A stretch of DNA of 11,114 nucleotides from Ignavibacteriota bacterium (GTDB taxonomy: Bacteria; Bacteroidota; Ignavibacteria; Tepidaquicellales; Tepidaquicellaceae), in assembly GCA_003135995.1 (NCBI GenBank), contig PNBM01000057.1:1-11114 (forward strand). The letters are read 5' to 3'. Numbering within the stretch: the first letter of the stretch is position 1; the number at the start of each line of letters is the position of its first letter. A model generated the notes under the pieces. The model made no database searches, was not told the DNA's origin, and was given only the letters and a program-made list of their open reading frames with translations. This document shows positions 7,438 through 11,114 of the stretch, piece after piece. Position numbers and translations under genes: made by a program.

Positions 7438-7827
7438 TTAAATATTAATATGCGTTAATACAGTATTGATATTGGAATATTTATTTGCCAGGTAATCATT
7501 CAGCTTTTCTGCGGCATAAACCGAGCGGTGCTGCCCGCCCGTGCACCCGAACGATATCATCAAATTTGTAAAATTTCTTTCAAAATAAATTTGAACCGCG
7601 GAATCTATAATATCAAAAACATCATCAAGCATATTTTGCATATCCGAGTTTTCGTCGAGAAATTTTATAACGGCATCGTCTTTTCCGGTTAAGCTTTTAA
7701 ACTCATCTTTTTTTCCGGGATTATAAATAAACCTGCAGTCAAATACGAATCCGCCTCCGTTAGGCGTTTCGTCTTTAGGAATTCCATTATAAATGTAGCT
7801 GAATGAAAAAATTCTTACTGTTAACAT
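7438..7827 (-). CDS. Stand-alone RapZ C-terminal-domain protein
   Basis: 129 residues covering only the C-terminal domain of RapZ/YvcJ. Evidence is the opening IFSFSYIYNGIPKDETPNGG (residues 6-25), FVFDCRFIYNPG at 27-38, the SLTGKDDAV segment at 45-53 and the signature GCTGGQHRSV at 94-103. Full-length RapZ is about 280 residues with an N-terminal Walker-type nucleotide-binding domain; none is present here, and an AT-rich spacer lies upstream. In E. coli the C-terminal domain binds the sRNAs GlmY/GlmZ and is linked to glucosamine-6-phosphate control; in this lineage that sRNA system is not established, so RNA or ligand binding is only inferred from the fold. No Shine-Dalgarno site precedes the ATG. 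The endonuclease gene follows after 47 bases on the same strand, so the two may share a transcript although no shared function is obvious. Confidence 0.83.
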   Translation of the reverse strand: MLTVRIFSFSYIYNGIPKDETPNGGGFVFDCRFIYNPGKKDEFKSLTGKDDAVIKFLDENSDMQNMLDDVFDIIDSAVQIYFERNFTNLMISFGCTGGQHRSVYAAEKLNDYLANKYSNINTVLTHINI

Positions 7828-8002
7828 ATATTACTTAATAAATAAAATTTAAAAAATGTCCTCAACGTCCGCCTGTTTAATTCCTTCCCGGTCCCTGATT
7901 GGGAATGCAATCTGAAAATGTCCTGTAATATTGAGGGAATTTTGACTTTAAATTAATATACCAAAACCTAAAATTAGATTAAGTGTATAAAACAATAAAA
8001 CT
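7828..8002. promoter_or_regulatory. Divergent intergenic region between the RapZ-like and YbjQ-like genes
   Basis: This 175-base spacer must hold the start signals of two divergent genes. Its middle is less AT-rich than its flanks. It contains a direct repeat AAAATGTCCT (7853-7862 and 7915-7924), a short TTCCC/GGGAA inverted repeat, and TTGACT near 7941 that lacks a well-spaced -10 box. I cannot name a promoter or a regulator site with confidence. Confidence 0.3.
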
Positions 8003-8332
8003 ATGGACCATAATTTAATTACAACGGCATTTGAAATTGACGGTTATAAAATTACCAAAAATCTCGGAATTATAAGAGGAATTACCGTTCGCTCAAGGAA
8101 CGTTTTTGCAACTATAGGTGCATCTTTCCAAACTCTTGTCGGCGGAAATATTACTTTATTTACCGAACTTTGTGAAAAAACACGTAAAGAAGCATTTGAA
8201 CTGATGGTACGGCACGCTGAAGAGCTCGGTGCGAATTCAGTCGTGGGTTTCCGGTATGACGCGAATGAAGTGATGTCAGGCGTTACAGAGGTACTTGCAT
8301 ACGGCACAGCAGTCATTGTCGAAAAAATATAA
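8003..8332 (+). CDS. ybjQ: YbjQ/UPF0145 family protein
   Basis: 109 residues, the usual length of this family, which forms compact multimeric rings and is sometimes labelled a heavy-metal-binding domain though its function is unknown. Matching features are YKITKNLGIIRGITVRS at 15-31 (typically an 'G.V.G.tv.s.n' stretch), the GGNITLFTELCEKTRKEAF segment at 47-65, the MVRHAEELGANSVVGFRYD helix-strand unit at 68-86, and the closing strand EVLAYGTAVIVEKI at 96-109. No signal peptide or membrane segment is seen, so it is cytoplasmic. It stands alone: divergent from the RapZ-like gene and convergent with the DUF4349 gene, with a clear hairpin just after its stop. No Shine-Dalgarno site precedes the ATG; an ATG is preferred because no closer in-frame alternative keeps the first family strand. 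Confidence 0.85.
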   Translation: MDHNLITTAFEIDGYKITKNLGIIRGITVRSRNVFATIGASFQTLVGGNITLFTELCEKTRKEAFELMVRHAEELGANSVVGFRYDANEVMSGVTEVLAYGTAVIVEKI

Positions 8333-8335
8333 AAA

Positions 8336-8369
8336 AATGCAAGCCGAATAAATTAATCCAGCTTGCATT
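8336..8369 (+). terminator. Terminator hairpin after the YbjQ-like gene
   Basis: AATGCAAGC (8336-8344) and GCTTGCATT (8361-8369) form a perfect nine-base stem around a 16-base AT-rich loop, four bases after the stop codon. The following sequence is AT-rich rather than a clean T run, so it is a moderate terminator; the A run before the stem would give a T run in the minus direction. Confidence 0.6.
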
Positions 8370-8388
8370 ATAATATAAATTTAATTTA

Positions 8389-8424
8389 ATTCGAGAGTCT
8401 TATTTTATTCGAGAGTCTTTGCTC
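8389..8424. repeat. Two-copy 18-base direct repeat
   Basis: ATTCGAGAGTCTT occurs at 8389-8401 and again at 8407-8419, giving an 18-base period. It lies between the YbjQ terminator and the short-unit arrays, and adds to the unusually repetitive character of this convergent junction. Confidence 0.6.
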
Positions 8425-8427
8425 TTG

Positions 8428-8473
8428 ATTTCACCATTTCGCTATTTCCTATTTCACCATTTCACTATCTCAC
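8428..8473. repeat. ATTTCACC-type short tandem array
   Basis: Six units of seven or eight bases follow each other: ATTTCACC, ATTTCGCT, ATTTCCT, ATTTCACC, ATTTCACT, ATCTCAC. It can also be read as two 23-base copies. Noncoding; it precedes the nine-base array, separated by an eight- to nine-base T run. Confidence 0.7.
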
Positions 8474-8481
8474 TTTTTTTT

Positions 8482-8530
8482 CTTGATGAACTTGAAAAAC
8501 TTGAAAAACTTGATAAACTTTACAAACTTT
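8482..8530. repeat. CTTGATAAA-type nine-base tandem array overlapping the DUF4349 stop codon
   Basis: Five nine-base units (CTTGATGAA, CTTGAAAAA twice, CTTGATAAA, CTTTACAAA) and a partial sixth follow in exact register. The TAA stop of the minus-strand DUF4349 gene (8520-8522) lies within the fifth unit. The same unit occurs at 10075-10128 in the same relation to another stop codon. Confidence 0.75.
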
Positions 8531-9467
8531 CCGCTTTTTTCACAACTCTTTTTCTTATCTTTGCAATCTTTTTAAATATATATATTGCGAGAATTATTAA
8601 TATTATCAAAAATATAACCAAAGGAAGAATAGCAATTACTGCTGTAATTATTCCACTCAATACTTCCGTAAAACCTTCCAATCCTTTTTTAAAACTCTGG
8701 TTAATTTCATAGAAAAATCCGCCGCCGGAAGATGTAATTAAAAGTGAAGGCTCATAAACAGATAACGTTAAAGTGGAATATTCAGATTGGTTTTTTAAAT
8801 ATCTCATTTTCCCGTCTATGCTTTCAATTACCTGCCTGACGGAAGCAAGTTTTTGTTCTACTTCAACCACATCGGTTAATCTCGCAGTTTTTTCTGCAAG
8901 AAGTTTCAATAGTCTTTGTTCAAGTTCCCTTTCGGTTTTTATTCTCGCTTCGAGGTCTATGTACTGTTCAGTGACGTCATTTGCATTAATTACCTGGTTC
9001 ATAACTTTTCCGAGCGCACTTACTTCTGCCACAAGCACATCAAATTTATCCGCGTTAACCTTTATGGTTATCACTCCTTGCTTTTTCCCTTCAGTATTGA
9101 GTTTAGAGGAAGTACCCGAAATAAACCCGTTATATTTTTTCGTAATATCGTTAACTTTTTTTTCCATGTCGTCATATTTATCGACCTCAAGATTCATAGT
9201 ACCGGTTTTTATAATCATCCGGTTTGTTACATCCTTTGGTGCAATGTCTTTCGCGGTTATATCCTTATCCGTCATTGTAGCATAGTCTTTTAATGACCCC
9301 GGAGAATTTTCCCCTGATTTTGTGACCTGCTGCTGGCCATCATACATTCGTTTTTCTTCTATTGTGGTTGGCGGCGGTGCGTTCACATCCATTTTGCTTT
9401 TATGTGTGCAGCCTGAAATTGCTACAAACAAAACGATAATTATAAAGCTGATAAATTTGTTTTTCAT
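8520..9467 (-). CDS. DUF4349 domain lipoprotein
   Basis: 315 residues from the ATG at 9465-9467. I prefer this start over one 29 codons upstream because it places a classic lipoprotein signal at once: MKNKFISFIIIVLFVAISGC with the lipidated Cys at 20. Residues 21-80 are a polar linker with a small KDI(T/A)xKD-like repetition (about 68-79). The DUF4349 region spans about 82-298: RMIIKTGTMNLEVDKYDDM at 83-101, a beta-alpha part to about 163, a coiled coil at about 165-228 (DLEARIKTERELEQRLLKLL and on) and a return strand STLTLSVYEP. One transmembrane helix (about 272-297) is followed by a basic tail, FKKIAKIRKRVVKK. A protein with a lipid anchor at one end and a transmembrane helix at the other would form an envelope-facing loop; its function is unknown in the family. 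Single-gene unit flanked by convergent YbjQ and a divergent small membrane gene. Its stop codon is part of a repeat array. Confidence 0.85.
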   Translation of the reverse strand: MKNKFISFIIIVLFVAISGCTHKSKMDVNAPPPTTIEEKRMYDGQQQVTKSGENSPGSLKDYATMTDKDITAKDIAPKDVTNRMIIKTGTMNLEVDKYDDMEKKVNDITKKYNGFISGTSSKLNTEGKKQGVITIKVNADKFDVLVAEVSALGKVMNQVINANDVTEQYIDLEARIKTERELEQRLLKLLAEKTARLTDVVEVEQKLASVRQVIESIDGKMRYLKNQSEYSTLTLSVYEPSLLITSSGGGFFYEINQSFKKGLEGFTEVLSGIITAVIAILPLVIFLIILIILAIYIFKKIAKIRKRVVKKAESL

Positions 9468-9632
9468 AATAATTGGTTTTATTTTTGATACTATGGAAAC
9501 GGGCGTTATGTTCCTGAATTTTTTTAAAAATACGATTAGAACCTTATGCAGCAAATATACAATATTATTTTTTACAATTAAATTTTATTATTTAACCGTT
9601 ATATTATAATGAAAAACTAAATATTTTAAATT

Positions 9633-9968
9633 ATGCAAACTTATCAGGTAATGTTTTTTAATGCGATAGTATTGATAGCGCTTGGAATTTACGGTTATAC
9701 TATCCCGCCGCATAGTCCGACTGCTTTTATATCAACGGGAATCGGATTGATATTATTTATATTAGCTCTCTTTGTAAAAAAAGAAAATCCGGTCATAGCT
9801 CATATCGCAGTTGCACTTACCGGTCTGTCATTTGTGATGTTTTTGATAACCGGATTATTGAGACACAATTTTATGATATTATTAATGGCAATTGTAACAC
9901 TCTTAGCTACTGTATTTTACATATCCGATTTTATAAAACGAAAAAAAGAAAGAGAGGAAAATAAATAA
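9633..9968 (+). CDS. Small integral membrane protein with four predicted helices
   Basis: 111 residues. Hydrophobic segments at about 7-23, 31-48, 54-75 and 79-98 suggest four membrane helices, and the basic-acidic tail IKRKKEREENK should face the cytoplasm. The glycine spacing in ALGIYGYTI and STGIGLILFILALF recalls TMEM14-like or other small helical-bundle proteins, but I do not recognise a family securely and assign no function. The ATG lacks a Shine-Dalgarno site; a TATAAT sequence about 20 bases upstream (9605-9610) could be a -10 box, though I see no matching -35. It is divergent from the DUF4349 gene and convergent with livH, and its 3' side leads straight into repeat arrays. Confidence 0.72.
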   Translation: MQTYQVMFFNAIVLIALGIYGYTIPPHSPTAFISTGIGLILFILALFVKKENPVIAHIAVALTGLSFVMFLITGLLRHNFMILLMAIVTLLATVFYISDFIKRKKEREENK

Positions 9969-10018
9969 AAATAGTAGATTAACAAACAGGTGCCTTTTTA
10001 CTTTAAAAAACCTTTAAA

Positions 10019-10074
10019 CTTTCTAACCTTCTAAACCTCTAACCTTTTAACCTTCTAACCTTCCAACTTTATAA
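10019..10074. repeat. CCTTCTAA-type short tandem array
   Basis: Seven units of seven to nine bases run without a gap: CTTTCTAA, CCTTCTAAA, CCTCTAA, CCTTTTAA, CCTTCTAA, CCTTCCAA, CTTTATAA. Upstream sequence from about 10001 looks like further decayed units. It runs directly into the CTTGATAAA array. Confidence 0.72.
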
Positions 10075-10128
10075 CTTGACGAACTTGATAAACTTGATAA
10101 ACTTGATAAACTTGACGAACTTGAGTTA
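10075..10128. repeat. CTTGATAAA-type nine-base tandem array ending in the livH stop codon
   Basis: Six nine-base units in exact register: CTTGACGAA, CTTGATAAA three times, CTTGACGAA, CTTGAGTTA. The last three bases of the sixth unit are the TAA stop of the minus-strand livH gene (10126-10128). Three identical units in a row point to recent slippage or selection. Confidence 0.82.
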
Positions 10129-11037
10129 GACTTTCTCTATCTCCTTCTTTCCCATCAGCCCTGTCGGCTTAACAAGTAAAATAATTATTAGAATTGCAAA
10201 CGCGATAGCATCTCTGTATGTAGAAGATAAATATCCCGAGACGAAAGTTTCGACCGTTCCAAGTATAAGTCCTCCGAGTGCAGCCCCCGTGATATTGCCG
10301 ATTCCTCCGAGTACAGCCGCCACGAAAGCTTTAAGCCCGTATATAATTCCAATCAACGGGTCAATTTTCGGATAGGTCAAACCGAATAGTATTCCCGCCG
10401 CCGCGGCAAGTGATGAACCGATTATGAATGTAAAACTAATAGTTTTATTTATGTTAATTCCCATAAGACTTGCGGCAGTGATATTATAAGAAACCGCACG
10501 CATTGCAGTTCCCATTTTTGTTCTCATAACAATTAATCTTAATCCGATGATTAAAATCAATGTCGTGAATATTATTATAAGCGGATATGAATAAATCACT
10601 GTTCCGCCAAGATTAAAAGCAGGTGTATTTTCAACGAGTGTAGGAAATGATTTCGGGTCCGCACCAAAAACCAATTGTCCGGAATATTCAAGAAACAAAG
10701 ATATGCCGATAGCCGTTATGAGTATTGTAAGTTTTGGTGATGACCTTAAAGGCTTGTATGCAAGTTTTTCGATTGTAAACCCAAGCAGTGAGCATATAAC
10801 CATAGAGCCGATTAGAATAAGAAAAGCAAGCGTCAATGACATCGTGCCTGTTGCCGATGAGAAGCCAAACAGGATTGCAAGATAGTAACCGGAATAAGCG
10901 CCAATCATAAACACATCACCGTGTGCAAAATTTATGAACCGCAAAATTCCATAAATCATTGTATATCCGAGCGCTATCAGAGCATAAATGCTTCCCAGCG
11001 AAATCCCGTTAATCAACTGTTGAACGAATTCTAACAT
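10126..11037 (-). CDS. livH: Branched-chain amino acid ABC transporter permease, LivH type
   Basis: 303 residues, normal for LivH. It would sit in the inner membrane and pair with LivM, the ATPases LivG/LivF and a periplasmic binding protein to import leucine, isoleucine and valine or related small molecules such as urea. Evidence: the N-terminal signature NGISLGSIYALIALGYTMIYG at 10-30 with INFAHGDVFMIGAY at 35-48, the conserved KLAYKPLRSSPKLTILITAIG at 91-111, the cytoplasmic coupling loop MRTKMGTAMRAVSYN...SLMGIN at 171-195, and KAFVAAVLGGIGNITGAALGG at 236-256, followed by a short basic end. Eight or so hydrophobic segments fit the fold. The usual next gene, livM, is not downstream: an array and a convergent gene follow. 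Any partners must lie upstream beyond the window or elsewhere. No clear Shine-Dalgarno site or promoter is seen, and its stop codon belongs to a repeat array. Confidence 0.92.
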   Translation of the reverse strand: MLEFVQQLINGISLGSIYALIALGYTMIYGILRFINFAHGDVFMIGAYSGYYLAILFGFSSATGTMSLTLAFLILIGSMVICSLLGFTIEKLAYKPLRSSPKLTILITAIGISLFLEYSGQLVFGADPKSFPTLVENTPAFNLGGTVIYSYPLIIIFTTLILIIGLRLIVMRTKMGTAMRAVSYNITAASLMGININKTISFTFIIGSSLAAAAGILFGLTYPKIDPLIGIIYGLKAFVAAVLGGIGNITGAALGGLILGTVETFVSGYLSSTYRDAIAFAILIIILLVKPTGLMGKKEIEKV

Positions 11038-11042
11038 TTCTT

Positions 11043-11114
11043 AGTTTGTAAAGTTTATAAGATTTCTAAAGTTAATTAAGATAAAGCTATACAGTTTATC
11101 AAGTTTATCAAGTT
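11043..11114. repeat. Decayed nine-base array upstream of livH, inverted relative to the other two
   Basis: From just outside the livH start, units such as AGTTTGTAA, AGTTTATAA and GATTTCTAA lead through degenerate sequence to TTTATCAAG at 11095-11103 and 11104-11112, running off the window. TTTATCAAG is the complement of CTTGATAAA, so the array is in the opposite orientation to those at 8482 and 10075. Confidence 0.6.

Noticed and set aside
8428..8530. Short repeats that might be a CRISPR array
   Set aside because: Units are only 7-9 bases, are contiguous and have no unique spacers, and no cas gene is present. These are simple tandem arrays.
8482..8530. Translating the nine-base repeats as a Leu-Glu-Lys-Leu repeat protein on the plus strand
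   Set aside because: The frame reads LDELEKLEKLDKLYKL only because the period is a multiple of three. It runs on into antisense of the DUF4349 gene and has no plausible start context.
8773..9285. A 170-codon open frame on the plus strand opposite the DUF4349 gene
   Set aside because: It is the antisense of a convincing lipoprotein with signal, coiled coil and membrane helix. Its product is low-complexity Ser/Phe-rich sequence with no family features.
9468..9554. A longer DUF4349 start 29 codons upstream
   Set aside because: It would put a basic, non-signal extension before a perfect lipoprotein signal peptide, which would then be internal. The ATG at 9467 is much better.
9582..9610. A sigma70-type promoter for the small membrane protein gene
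   Set aside because: TATAAT at 9605-9610 looks good, but no matching -35 is found and such hexamers are frequent in AT-rich DNA. Phyla of this type also use a different consensus.

Overview
The window looks like chromosomal DNA from the Bacteroidota/Chlorobi/Ignavibacteria side of the tree, with Ignavibacteria as my best guess. The reasons are AT-rich sequence, start codons mostly without Shine-Dalgarno sites, stops that are almost all TAA, PorV/PorQ-like outer-membrane barrels, and two secreted proteins ending in the type IX secretion (T9SS) sorting domain with the EYKLFQNYPNPFNP signature. I see no phage, transposase, CRISPR or RNA-gene signal. Taxonomy and all family names come from reading the sequence, not from a search.

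Left part (1-5554): a partial class III extradiol dioxygenase of the YgiD/DOPA-dioxygenase type runs off the left edge on the minus strand. Diverging from it is a plus-strand run of three envelope genes: two tandem paralogous outer-membrane barrel proteins and a large Asp-box (BNR-like) beta-propeller protein with a T9SS tail. The last two are damaged at the very 3' end. The second barrel has a one-base frameshift that removes its terminal beta-strand signal. The propeller has an in-frame TAG, after which 30 more codons complete a normal sorting domain. Both lesions fall exactly on the signal needed for export or membrane assembly.

Middle (5555-8400): a tail-to-tail junction holds a GC-rich REP-like hairpin and a long bidirectional terminator. 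It is followed on the minus strand by a secreted endonuclease I with a complete T9SS tail, into which a REP-like palindrome seems to have been inserted in frame. Upstream of it lies a stand-alone RapZ C-terminal-domain protein. A plus-strand YbjQ/UPF0145 protein with a clear terminator follows.

Right part (8400-11114): a DUF4349 lipoprotein (minus), a small four-helix membrane protein (plus) and a LivH-type branched-chain amino acid permease (minus). Both convergent junctions here carry the same compound low-complexity structure: an array of 7-9-base units followed by an array of 9-base CTTGATAAA-type units that runs into the stop codon of the minus-strand gene. A third, inverted and decayed array lies upstream of livH.

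The genes form no single pathway. The unifying theme is cell envelope and secretion. I did not find a convincing new multi-gene system. The most unusual content is the stop-codon-linked repeat arrays, the in-frame palindrome, and the pair of adjacent C-terminal lesions.
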